The notes below the pieces were generated by a model. That model made no database searches, was not told where the DNA came from, and saw nothing but the letters and a program-made list of their open reading frames with translations. From Echiichthys vipera (taxonomy: Eukaryota; Chordata; Actinopteri; Perciformes; Trachinidae), in the NCBI GenBank assembly GCA_963691815.1, contig OY829652.1, positions 12,987,027-13,051,026 of the forward strand: a stretch of 64,000 bases of DNA, in the 5' to 3' direction. Both the position numbers and the translations under genes were made by a program. This document shows, piece by piece, positions 47,405 through 59,398 of this stretch (positions are counted from its first letter, which is position 1; every line of letters starts with the position of its first letter).

Positions 47405-48604
47405 TTTATTTTGAAAGTATAAAATTTCACACTATAAAGGCCACTTTTCAGGGTAAATCGACAACCTTTCTGTAAGATTTACACAGAGAAATACCATGTC
47501 CCTCTCTGCTGGTCTAACATACTGTCCAGTTCTGTGGCAAAATAAAAGAATTGTTCTACTCCACCACAGAAAGTAGTTGGCAAAATCTGAATAATTTACT
47601 CGATACAGGAAAATGGCAGGAGAGTGAGAATTCCTGATTTGTACATCCCACAGAGGAGCAGGTATTCTGAACGGTTCTCTCTCTTTATCAAACTGGCTTC
47701 CAGGCACAGCTTGACGTTACAGGCACTGTTTGCCTTCTACTGGGAGACTCGAAAAAGAAATCTGAAGTTGACATTCTTTACAATGGCACCAGTCAGGGCT
47801 CGAGAGCATCCCCGTGGAGAGAGCATCCTCTGTTTGTACGAGCACAACGACTCGCACTGCAGACCGCGCTGCCAGAGGCCGTTTGGCTCACTGCAGATCT
47901 GGTGAGGAGTTCAGACTTTGAGTTTAGCGTTCACATTCCTACTCACCAACTGTGACGTGGTGCCCACTGAGGTAGAACAGTTGTACCAAAAGACTTATTA
48001 ATAAAGTATAGAAATGAGTAACAGTCACATCAATAAACTTAAGAATGGAGTCATGAGCGGAGGGGGAGGGGAAGGGGGGGTAACATCACATTTCACCCAC
48101 GTTTTCAGCACAAAAATATGTAGACCACTGACATGTCTGGATATCTGACAAAAATCCCTTCCAGCACAAAATACTCCTGCAATTATTTCCCTTTCAGGCA
48201 TAATGGCGGTTTCACAGATACTCAAACTGTATTATTGCGTCTACAAGCCAGTGGGAACTGTTCAGTTGTGAAATCACTAGCTCCGGTGATCTCGGGCATG
48301 TGAAATCTATCCTTCCCACTCTCACACACACTATTCAAGAGTGCAAACAAAAAACAAAGAGGAGTCAACAAAATGGAACTAAAGCAGACACTTGTCAGAA
48401 GGGCACATTCCCATACAGAGAGTACAACATGTTCGTCAACACTCCTTCCACATTAAAGTGGAATCTGTGACGTCCCTTTTGAAGGTTCCCGTCTCCCCTG
48501 AAGGCTGGAATGGGCGAAGCGAGCTGACTGGCTCCCGGCAGGCTGGGCAAGGCTAGGCTGGGTAGTGCGGTGCTTACAGCTGGACACCCAGCCGTTTGTG
48601 TGGA
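47405..48604 (-). other. ciart: Probable 3' UTR of ciart
   Basis: After the stop at 48605-48607 no further splice pattern is seen. The first AATAAA in a suitable place on the minus strand is at 47410-47405, followed by more A/T-rich DNA. A G-rich tract on the plus strand at 48059-48080 (C-rich in the transcript) lies inside. Confidence 0.55.
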
Positions 48605-50548
48605 CTAGGACCAGCTGCTGTCCATCAAACCTCCCGTTCCCTTGCGGGTAATGATGCTTTCTGTCGACTTAAGGAGCCTTTCTAGACAGGGTGCATTAAT
48701 TTTGCCCGGCGGCGGGCCTCTGGGCACAGAGTCTGTCTTAGTGTGGCTGTCTGTGCTGGAGGATACAGCGTCGTCCTGCGTTAGGTCTCTGGGGGACAGC
48801 AGGTGCCTGGGGCCAGCCTGGGCCTGCTCTGCTATCGGGGAGCAGATGGGTGATGTGTGGAGCCATTTCAGGTTACTGGCGAAATAGGCTCCAGGAGGAG
48901 TGAGGTCGGTGACTCTCAGGGTTTTGACGGCTGGCGGATCACTGACAGTGACAGGGCTCACAACTGCAGTGACGGTCACTTGGGATAACTGTTGGGAAAG
49001 AAGGAAACACAAATGAATTACAAACAATGCAGAGAGGGACAGGGATCTGTGAGCCACAGTTCACCTAGAATGTTAATTTTGCTGCCAGATATGAATAGGT
49101 ACCTTAAAAAAAACAAAATATACACTGTATAACATAAAAAAATAACTTGTAACTCTTAGGCCTAGGAGAAGGGTTTAAAAATTCCCCGGTGGTAGTATGT
49201 GACCCACGAGCACGAAAATGAAAAGGCTGAACCACTGCAGCAATTTACACTGTGATTCTCTCCTTTTCTTACAGACAAGTAGTCTGTGATCAGAAAATAT
49301 AGTAAAGATGTAGTAATCGCATCAATATTCAACACACTGTGGCCTTAAAACCTGCAAAAATGTATTTTTAGAAAACGGCTAATTTATTAGTAGTTGATAG
49401 TGCAGCAGACACAGAGCAACACTAGTATTCATTTCAATGTGTGTTTTCTTTTAAGCTTTGGTTTGGTCACTGATAACTTGGCTGGCTAGATGCTCCCACT
49501 TAACTATATGTTCTCTAGCTAGTTGTTACCTTAATCTGTCTGCTGTTTCGTGCTGGGCACGTAGTTTACGCTGGATTTATCAGAGCTTTATCACTGAAAG
49601 GGGATGCCTGTTGTGGCTAAACACAAGGCTGGTGAGAGCAATGAAACTGATCCAATGCAGTGAAGTTGGGGGTCATAACAAAAACAATGATCTGAAGAAC
49701 TGCAGAATCAGATGATCCATTTTTCTCTCATTCACGCAATGACCAACTCCCTCTCACATTACAACTAGTTGAATCCATTGTTAATAGAAATATACTGAAT
49801 ATGCTTTAAAGTTACTGTGTTGCTTCAGCAAACAGTATGATCAGTTACGAAATGCAAAAGAAAAAAAAATTTAGCCTACATGAAATTCCTGTTTATGGGA
49901 GGGTGTGTCAGGAGGATTAACCACAGAAATAAATCCCAACCAATTAAATGCAAAGGAATGTTCTGACCTTTCTTATCCCTTCAGGAACACTCCTCCAAAA
50001 TTACCTTTTCTCCTCGGTCATTGTTCTTAGCGAACCTGAGACCGCGGTAATACCTCAGTAAAAATAGCTTTTAATCCCCTCCCCTGTCCAAGACCTGTGA
50101 TTAAATAATAATAGATATTTTAGTCCTTAGTCTTTCATTGCGTCATCACCATACGTTCTTGCCAGCAGGCCTTCTCTTACCAAAGAGCTCTTACACAACT
50201 ATTCTGCTTTTGCACAACTTTACCTTCGGTTTCTTGGTAGGGACAGCTTCCTCTGCCTGGGTGACAGTGAGTTGGTCTCGGAGTTTTACGTCAGGGAACC
50301 AGCTCTTCAGCATTTCCTCCATTTTAAGAATGATATTAACGTATTTCTCCCTGAAAAAAGGAAGGAAGGAGAGAGAGTAACATTAGAAATATTTACTTAA
50401 ACCTATCATGCATGAATCTGACTAATCTACCAGTATTCGTGCCATGCCTTTTCTGAATTCTTATCTCTCCATCAAGCTCACACAGGAAACAGCCAATCTC
50501 GAACAGCGGGTGAACAGTTGCACTCACTAAGCAAAGCCTGTACTGTGT

Positions 50549-50643
<95 letters not shown>

Positions 50644-53600
50644 TTGTCTTAAGAACATTTCTCACATGTTTTGAGCTTGCACGTGGCCTGATGTATAATA
50701 GTTCCACTCGCCTCTAAATATAAAACACCAAAGCCACAACGGCTCCAATAGCGTCATTGTTAAAATAAACTAATCATGGTGACGCAGTTTGCGTTAAGAG
50801 GTGAGTAGCAGAGCACAGCACCCCATTAACTCCCAGCCGTCAAAAACAGATGGTGGGTAGGGGATTAGCCTGTGTCATATGATCAGGACGTTCCTGCTAT
50901 ACTCCATTCAGGACATGTTAAATTCATGTGAAAGATTATCTGCAACAGTGACTGCTAAAAAAGTCACTTTGATCCTATCTACCATTGTGTTGCTGCAGGG
51001 GCTGCCAGCTGGCAAAACAGAGCAGGCACAGGGAGTGACGGAGAGGGTGGGGGGGGTTTAGTCCACCTTCCAGCCTCTGTCCCGGCTGTCTGCAGGGAGG
51101 CTGCCACACCCACTCTTTGTTTCCCATATGAGGGCAGCAGCTGGTGGGTGAGGGCTCCAATTAGTCTGTGCCAAACTCTGCAGCACTTTATCTGATATCA
51201 GTATACCTCGATGCTTCACAGGTACCGGTAGTGCTGCTCTAAATTCAGAGTCAGATGGCACATGGAGCTGCTATTTAATTTATAGAATTTTGGTGTAATC
51301 AAACTGTGTTGATAGGATCATAACGTGCAATTATTCTATAACATTTTGTTGTCCAATTAAAACAATTGTTCTCATTGATTGGTTACTCAAACAGAAAATA
51401 GCACGACAATTTGGATAATTGATAATCACTGCATCCAGCTTCTCCAATATAATCTGCTTTTATATGATTTGTAAATCCTGTTATTCATATAATTATTTGT
51501 TCCAGCCCGAGTCGAAATTAATGATTTAATGGATAATTGATATTAAATTAAAATAATTAAATTAGTTATGGAAGGTTCAGCTTTACACATGAAGAGTTTT
51601 CAGTCAGAATCTTATCGTATACTGACTTCAACCATATTACATTGTGCTGAAGTACAAAATGAGATGCTAAAGAGCCTGAGAATGGCATAAATGTGCTACT
51701 TTATGATGTAAAACAAATGTAAGACGTTTAAACATTATCGTATTACAGGGACTAAGACTTTCTCCTTCAAAGGGGTGATCTCATACTCCATTATACCGTC
51801 TGGCCAGTGGAGAGCTAATCAAGCAGACACAAGTGTGCTGCTCCCACAGTGGAGCGTGTTACATTTTTAACAAGATGCCCAGCTATAGCGAGACACAGCC
51901 ATCACTGCAGTACATTTATCCTGAATGTGTGGGGGTAGCGGCTCCTTGCAGGGCTACCTGCTGTGAGCCATGTGTCACAGACATCTTGTAGAGCTCTTTG
52001 AGCCCTGTTTCTAGCTATTCTAATTTTGTACTGTAGATGGGATTGTGATCAGATTTCAGGAAAAGCAAAATACTTGCTACAAAAACATACAGGAGATAAA
52101 CTGAATATTGTAAGAAGATAACATTCATTGTGTCAAGTATAACAGTATGTGGGTCACACTGAAGACACTTACCCCATGCAGGGGTTCTGCAGGACACCCA
52201 TGATCCTCTGAATCCTGTCCATGGCCACACTCTCTTGGAAACTGCTGAGTCCTGGAAAAGAAGAAAGTTGTACCATGAGTCGCATGAACTGAGTTGACAG
52301 CAGGGCTGAGTCTGCGGAGCAGATGGATTATGTGAAATGTATGTGTGTGGGGGGGAAGAGACTCCCTGCCTCTGTGACCGGGAAGTGTTGGGTCACACAA
52401 AGTTTGACAAAGATCCCAAATTAAGCAGTTTTCTGTCTGTCTGAACATGGCGCTATCCTCCAGATCCCTGTATAATGCCTATCAGACAGTTCACATAAAG
52501 AAGCTGGTGGTACATGTTCTCGCTCCCCTCAGCCAAGCAGATCATTTACAAGGAGGTCTGAAGTGTGAAATTCTTCCCAACTGGCAAAAAAAACCCAAAA
52601 AGTCTAAGTGTGTTTATTTAACTTTACAAAAATTTTAAATTGTGCAGTGGCTAAGAAGCTTTATCCAAAATGAGCTCCATTATAAAAGATAGGCACACAC
52701 GCGCACACACACAGGAAATGCTTTTGGTTACTTGATAGCCCAACAACAATACATGTTTCAGACATCTTGCTCTCAAATTTCAGGGACACATATTCGGAAA
52801 AAGAGTGGCACGTTGTCTATCCAGTCTATTGTTTTTCTCAGAGACAGGAAACACAGGAGCAGAGACAGACAGACAAGAGATTTTTCTACAGAGAAACACC
52901 TAAACGTTGTTAAATGGCTGACTTACGTTCTCTATATCTCCCCGAGCGAAGGCCATTCAAGATGGATGACAGCGGATGAATGTAGCATTGTAGCTCCATG
53001 CACTGAAAACAAAAAATACAGATTCATTTGTAGATGATATCCAACTGGCTTCCACAAACTGTTCACTTTAATACAAAAGCTGCTGAGATAGCTAGATTAG
53101 ACATTTGACTTATGATAGAACGACTCTAGTTCTTTAGGAAAGCATGAATAATTCTGCCTAGAGTTATAGGGTCATCTTGACTGGAAGTTTGATGCATGAG
53201 ATACTCCAGCAGGGGAGTCAATCTAGGCGATAGGGCACGCTCTAGTTTTGCTGACACTGTCAACCACCTCCTGTGGGAAACAGGCACGTGTGAAAGGTAC
53301 TCACCTTTCGGCTGAAAATTCGGTTTTTCTCTGACACATTGGAAATGAGCTGCCGTTCCTTGCACCTCTCCTCTGTGGAGCTGTGAGGTCTCTTCAGTGC
53401 TTGCTGAGTGTTTTTGCCATTCGTTTTTTCTCCTTGTTGTGTTTTACACAGTCCAATGGTGCCGCCCCATGTATCCGTGCAGCCGGGGGGAAATCCCCGC
53501 CTGGAGGCCTCCCTGACCTCACTCCAGTTACTGTTGCCCTCCTTCACCTCGCTACTCCGGTGGCAGCTGCTGTCAGATAGGCCCAGGTGTGGCGGGGTGC

Positions 53601-53715
53601 TGGGGGATGAAGGAGCCTCTGTCTGGCTGGTAAAGTCAGACTCCTGTTCGCTATCATTGTTCTCATTGTCGCTAGCCAGCCAGTCAATAGAGCTGTCTGA
53701 ATCTGTAGCAGACAT
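48605..53715 (-). CDS. ciart: Circadian-associated repressor of transcription (CHRONO), five coding exons
   Basis: Coding exons, minus strand: 53715-53305, 53002-52927, 52251-52173, 50350-50224, 48988-48605; 1077 nt, 358 codons plus stop (human CIART is about 385). Splice dinucleotides and phases fit. The core is recognisable: KCMELQCYIHPLSSILNG, then LSSFQESVAMDRIQRIMGVL, then ILKMEEMLKSWFP, matching the human ELQ..IPPL, SSFQQSVAMDRIQRI and VEGMLKTWFP blocks, and later LKWLHTSPICSP (human LTWIHTTPICNP). The N-terminal 130 residues are Ser/Asp/Glu-rich and look disordered; a basic KKPK patch near residues 228-231 could help nuclear entry. Known role: a clock-controlled repressor that binds BMAL1 and damps CLOCK-BMAL1 activity. 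ATG 53715 opens the first long frame after a probable acceptor at 53756. Fish can carry two copies; which one this is cannot be told. Confidence 0.9.
49460..49700. repeat. Dispersed repeat, copy B (ciart intron)
   Basis: A diverged match to part of 20100-20580: shared CTAGTTGTTACCTT, CTGCTGTTTCGTGCTG, AGAGCTTTATCA and TGCCTGTTGTGGCTAAACAC, in the same order. The family is not identified. Confidence 0.6.
50552..50642. repeat. (GT)n microsatellite in a ciart intron
   Basis: About 45 perfect GT units. It begins about 200 bases 5' (in ciart orientation) of the exon 50350-50224, near the acceptor end of that intron. On the transcript strand it is (AC)n. Its reading frames (HTHTHT) are artefacts. 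Confidence 0.97.
51350..51545 (-). repeat. Decayed dispersed repeat in a ciart intron
   Basis: The stretch holds GATAATTGATAATCACTGCA, CAGCTTCTCCAATAT, ATATGATTTG and a TTAATGATTTAATGGATAAT block, the reverse of a very common teleost repeat built on 'TTATCGATTAATC' words; 62882-62990 is a fragment of the same kind in the other orientation. Confidence 0.45.
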
Positions 53716-54856
53716 CCTCGGCTGCAGGCTCTAACTAGCACTGACCATCACTGACCTGAGAGACACATGGAGAAAAGCCATGGTTACTATAATTCAACAA
53801 TACAGAAAAGCATTAAAGCCACAGGCAGCTGGAGAAGATGAGATACTGTAGCTAAAAAGTAATAAATCAAGCCATATAAAAGCTTTAATATATGCAGTGT
53901 CCTTGGGCAAACACTGCAGGTTAGTCTGGATAAATAAATTATTTTAAAAAACCTGCACCTTCAACCGAGCAGACATGAATAAAGGCGTGCCTGTGCCTTT
54001 ATTCATGTCTGCTTGAACACTCCGAGCAGATGGTGGCAGTGAGACCTCAGTTGTTGAGGCCACAATGACCTGTTTGTTTTGCAGATGCAACACCTGAGCC
54101 AGTAAACACAGACTAGCCACCATCGAGAGCAAACACCAAACATCCCACAATGATTGTGCGAAGCCCTCGTGTTTGAATTCCAGATCATGACTCCAACAAA
54201 TACGGACAATCAACATTTTACGAATTGCCAGCTTGAGTATTTTTCCCCATTCTGGCTCTGTCAGCTGGCCTGCCAGCTGCTACCACCACAATCATTCATA
54301 AACATTGTTAGATTGTTTATTCAAAGGGGGCAGGGGTCTGCCACCATGACGACCAGCGTCTCAGGCTGCAGACCTCCCATCAACACAAGTGGCACTTGTG
54401 CGGGGAGCAAAAGGATTTTACAAAATGAGAGACTGGCACTGTTTGGTCACAACATGAAGAATGCGTTGTGAATAAAAACTCCCGTGAACAAATCTTTCAT
54501 TTGTTTGTGGGCTCTTTAGATCTCTCCAACATGTTTCCTCAGTTATCAGTAGATAAAAGGAAGTGAGAAAAGCACTTTCAGTACAGGGATTATTTGGTTT
54601 TTTTTTTAGAAGTTAACGCATGCCTCTTGCCTCCTGTGAAATTTGAGGGTAGGAGAGGTAATTGTCCCCTAGGTCTCTGCCATAGGACGACCACCTTCTG
54701 ATCTTATTGTCACAGACGAGGGTGGAGCAGAGATTTACTGATTTTACAAGCTCCAACAAGACAGAGAAGACCAAAAAAACATCTTCAGATGTTTACGACT
54801 ACAGGTTATAATGTGGAGGACCACTGTTGCAACCACACAATGAGGGGAACAGCTGT

Positions 54857-54874
54857 AAAAAAAAAAAAAAAAAA
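54857..54874. repeat. A homopolymer in a ciart intron
   Basis: Eighteen A on the plus strand within the 5' intron of ciart. Confidence 0.9.
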
Positions 54875-55546
54875 TGTTACGTGTGTTCCATATCCACTAG
54901 AGAGCTTGTAATTATAACGTATCAAGATTCAAGATGCCCAGCATCACAGATCAAAGACTAAAGATAGAAGATATTTGTATACAGGCTACATACTAAACTC
55001 ACATCTCCTCAAATGAACTGTGCAGAATATTAAATTCATTCTAAATGCAGTGTATTTTAACTTAACCTTGATCAAGAAAGAGTATTGTTATCTAATTAAA
55101 GCTTGGGACATCGGTGCTAATGCAAAGCATCCGTGAGCTTGTGGAATATTCTACTTTAATAGCCTAGATTACCTATACTATAGCTACTATACAAATCATC
55201 TTCTCAGTGACACGTTTGTGCTTTATTGCCCTGCAACGCACCAACACAATACCAGGGAAAGATCCAACACAAATATTCTTTAAGCAGATAAATATTACAT
55301 TACACGTATTTATTCATTAGGATGTTATATTTTATTGTGTCTTGTGTGTGTGTCATTGTGTCATTATCCTACCACACTTTGAACAAACCACACAGGCCTG
55401 CAGAGTTTCAGACAAATATTCAAATTGCTTACTGATAACTGCTTCTACTTAAAACGTCTTTATGGAAACACGCATTTCTCTGATAAAATACACACACAGT
55501 TGTCCTTTATGATATCCATGTCGACCATGTACCTGTGTAGGTGGGG

Positions 55547-57397
55547 CACGTGTATAGAGATGCCCAGCACTATAGCCTACACTCACATTTAATGGTGAAA
55601 AATGGTGACAAACATGAATCACATGACAATAAACCCCTCATCCGGAGATCAAACATCATATATTTGCCTGAGAGAAAATACAAAATGATAAAGTGAATGA
55701 TCCTATCTGTCCGCCTAAATGCAGGATCCAAATCAGTTGGGTAACAGACACAATAGACTTCCTCATCAGGCATAGTAGCCTGAATTTGGCAGCAGTTCAC
55801 TGTTTAGGATTGTATAAAAACCAGAATAGAGGACTAATTATCATTGTCACATATTGTATCTGTGATCTGTGATCTGTAACAGTGGCCAATTAATCCTTCA
55901 CCACAAAACAAAACAAAAATGTTTGCTATTTGCATGTCTGCGCCAAATTCCTGTGGATGCTTTTTAAAGATAAAATAAAAATTCCTCACCTGCACACACA
56001 GAGAGATAACCAGAGATGTTCGTCAGGATGTGGATGAGAGATGGCACGCACCTTTCCCAGGATGGAGCGGCTGGTCCCAACTCTAACGTTGTTCGGCGAT
56101 TAAATCCAGCAGCAGTGTCAGGGCTTTAAGCAGCTGATGTGTTGGACGTGCGGTGTGTGAGTGAGCTTGTGGAGACGGTACATCCAGCGATCGGCCCCGT
56201 GTTGCTTCTCCCAAGGCAACGTGTCTGGGAGGGCGGGATTAGCGGGGACCGGCTCTCCTATTTGTTCCTCAAACTACCCCCGACCGACAAATCGGCTTCG
56301 TTTCTCCGTGCAGCCGCGGAGCGATAGGCGAAGCCGGTTTACATATGCAAATGACATGGAAATGACACAAACACGTGGACACGCGGATCGGTTTCATTTC
56401 AGCAGCTGGGGCGAAAAGTCAACCCAGGGCTAGTTTTGGTCATTCTGCAGGCATTCTTCCCCATTATATCACCCGGATGATGATGCCTGGCTTGTGGCAT
56501 GTCAGTAAACTGAGCACGGCCCTGGTAAAGAAAGGCACAGTCAGCAGTTTCAGGGACATTTCACGTGAGAGCTTGCCCAAGGACACTTCAGCAGTAGACT
56601 GTGTTTGAACACGGATTGTGCTTGGTCTAGACAGTTATTTTTTGGAATTAGTTTAGAAAACAATTAGCAGTGGTAATGGGATGTTTACATCATTTAGTGT
56701 TAAAAGTAGCAATACCATACTAAAAAAATACTCAAGAAAAAGTGCTTAAAGTAACAAAAGTATGAATCTATATCAATGCATCATCATTTACAAACTGATC
56801 CTGTGTTTAGTATGTATAATTTTAATCTGCAAAGTATAGTTATGGGGTAGAAAAAAAATACAGGCCTAGTGGAGTAAAAATGACAATACCTCCGACTGCA
56901 AAGTACTAAAATATGAAAAAGCATAAAATAGAGATACTCAAGCACTGTAATTATCTCATAAAGCAAACGTCCTTACTTTCCACCACTCAAACCATGATCA
57001 AATGAATAAGTAATTATTTCATGTTATTCATCTTTAAAGCGCCGGGCTTTAAACTCTAATAGGCTGAGTAAATCCTCACAAGCAAAACGGACTGTTATTG
57101 AGGTGATTGACTTTTCTTTATTGACGTTGGACGCAGTGACGGTAAAGGTGTGACTCACAGGACCTCTGTTTGACTGCCTGAGAGGGTGGGATTACGAGCA
57201 CTCTGTCAGAGGCCAGACGAGCATCCTGAGCCTGGAGCCAGTGAGTCATGAACCCTCTCTCTGCAAACGTGATCACGTGCGCTTGGGGAAGACACCCACC
57301 CACAAAAAGCATAACCGACCTCCTCTCTTTTCGTCGCCCTCAATTGACAACGAGGACATGCAGAATTTAAACAACACATCAGTGAACAGGTCACGTG
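55547..57397. promoter_or_regulatory. ciart: Cluster of CACGTG E-boxes around the ciart promoter
   Basis: Perfect palindromic E-boxes lie at 55547-55552, 56372-56377, 56562-56567, 57274-57279 and 57392-57397. One hexamer per about 4 kb is expected by chance, so five in 1.85 kb is an excess. CACGTG is the CLOCK-BMAL1 site, and CIART is known in mammals to be a clock-driven gene. One is in the first intron, four are upstream of the likely start. Another is at 53285-53290. Confidence 0.6.
55990..56100 (-). other. ciart: Probable non-coding first exon of ciart
   Basis: On the minus strand a consensus donor GCAG|gtgagg follows 55990, and an acceptor ctctcag ends at 53756, just before the exon with ATG 53715. 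The DNA upstream (about 56020-56350) is the most GC- and CpG-rich part of the right half of the window, fitting a promoter. The right limit is a guess. Confidence 0.45.
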
Positions 57398-58083
57398 AAA
57401 AAGCACTGTGAGATGTTTACACAGGCAAACTCGCTGTCCAGACCGTTTTAACAACTTGATGCAAATCTGTCTGACATAAAATGCAGAAGGTCTCCTTGGA
57501 CTGTCTTCTGTGCTCTCTAAAAATGAGCTTGCATCATAGTAATTAGATTCTTGGAGCGTTTTGTGGTCAGGTGATCTTAGAAAAGGCTATACTTTTGTGT
57601 TGGCTGCTTTCAAAGTTAGGAGCAGGCAGGCAGGACAAGGGCACCAGCTGCCTAGTCTCCTAAAGGTGTACTCTTTCAACTCTTTACTCTGTGCCTTAAA
57701 TCACATCCTGCTGTGAAGAATGCACCACCACCAGACAACAGAGCACCATAAAGCCGGTTGAGGAGACAAGCCTGCTGGCACAGTGAGCCCCTCATGTTGA
57801 ATTTCAATTGTCCCGTAAACTGCTGCAATCTATGAAACATTCCATAAACAGTCTCCTGTCATGCTCCCAAGACCCGGATCCTCCAGCGACCCCAGACTTT
57901 GTGACGGCCGAGAGCTTCCTACAGATTCCCAGCAAACTCTCATTTCCCTTTTTTGTCTTTGAGGCTCCCATGTCACTGCGGCGTACACCACATCCACTTC
58001 AAAGAAACAGGAAACAGACATCTATATTTTTTTTAAGGGATCAAAGAGATATTTCACGCACATGCATGCATGCAGCACTTTAA

Positions 58084-59398
58084 AGGGGTAGTTCGGATTT
58101 TTTGGAAGTGGGGTCATATGAGGTACTTGTCCATATCAGTGTTGGGATGTTGTGATATAAGATTCCCCGGTTTCCACGATTATTAATCAGGGGATTTATT
58201 ATTCGACACTATGGAAAGAAAAAGACACACAAGCATTCTCTTGGTCCGGCTCTGCACATAAAACATTTCAGCCTAGCTAAGTTTACATTGAAAATAGAGA
58301 ATTCTGCAATCCGCACACTCATAAAACAGGTGTTGCATTCAGGTAACTATCCCCGCAGTATCCTGATAGTAAGCTTATGTAAAGGGGTGGATGATTATCT
58401 CGACGATATTCAAAGTTGCTGGACCTCTTTGCAGTCACCTTTTCAATGGAACGCTTTGCAAATTGGATACCCATCTTCTACAATAACTTCCTGGTCATTT
58501 TACATTTTTAGACATCCAAAATGCTCCCACGCTGCCAATTTAAGGCACTGTTTTGGCAGATATAAGGTGGGAATGTAAGTTTCTTCTGACATTTTTACAG
58601 CTCTTCTTCTCAACGCTTCAGGGGAATGGCAAAACGACTCTCACACACAAAACGAACCAGCATACACACACTTTTTACAAGACTCGCAAGATTTGTTTTC
58701 ACCGGGCAACAATGCTAGAATCTGAACACCATAGATATCGCAGCTTCTACAATTATTACAGTTATGAAACCGTGATGTTACATAACCAAGATTATGGCAA
58801 AAATTGGTTACCCCCGACATCCCAAGTCAGTGTGCAGTAGAAGGCGGCCAGCATGCTCCCAGTTTGGAGAAGCAGGCAGGAGATCAGTCATAAAAGCTAC
58901 AGTAATTTTACCTCACAGCACAAAATAATTGCTGGTCCACCGCTGCCTCGATCAATACGTTTTTTGTTAGTTTTTTTAATTTCTAACAGCGATGGCGAAC
59001 AAACACAATCTCTGATCGAGGCAGTTGTAGACCAGCAACTCCTGTGTTCTGTAAAGGTAAAATTACTGTTTTTGTCAGTGGAGTCTGAAGACTTTGATGA
59101 GAGCATGAAGGGCTTAAGTTCCCTCTGTGTAAATTTAAACAGAGCTGTTTGATGGCAAGGTGAAGTGATGAAAAATATACCGTACAATTAAACTGATGTT
59201 GGTTTTTTTTAGGCAGGCCTTTTTAAGTGGTTAAAATGTGTTTATCTGCTGCAGCAGAAAGCATACATTCCTGAGCTCCAAAGACTCCTCCCTGCTACTC
59301 CAAACTAGGAACGTGGCGACTACCATTCACTGTAGACAACACTGACTATGGATAAGTACCTCATACAACCCCACCTCAATCAAATCTGAACTATCCCT
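58084..59398. mobile_element. 1.3 kb TTAA-flanked non-autonomous element
   Basis: Flanked by TTAA at 58080-58083 and 59399-59402. The inverted ends are long (about 55 bases with mismatches): left AGGGGTAGTTCGGATTTTTT then GTGGGGTCATATGAGGTACT; right, in reverse complement, AGGGATAGTTCAGATTTGAT then GTGGGGTTGTATGAGGTACT. A block CAGTTTGGAGAAGCAGGCAGG near 58860 is typical of this repeat group in percomorphs. No transposase is encoded; the reading frames inside are short and unrelated. TTAA targets suggest a piggyBac-type helper. Confidence 0.8.

Noticed and set aside
50393..50707. Reading frame with a long HTHT run
   Set aside because: It is the translation of the (GT)n array in a ciart intron.
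56139..56433. Plus-strand frames in the CpG-rich block near ciart
   Set aside because: Open because of GC content in a promoter-like stretch; no motif and no splice pattern.
58288..59187. Several frames of 95-99 codons on both strands
   Set aside because: They lie inside the TTAA-flanked element, overlap each other and show no protein family motif.
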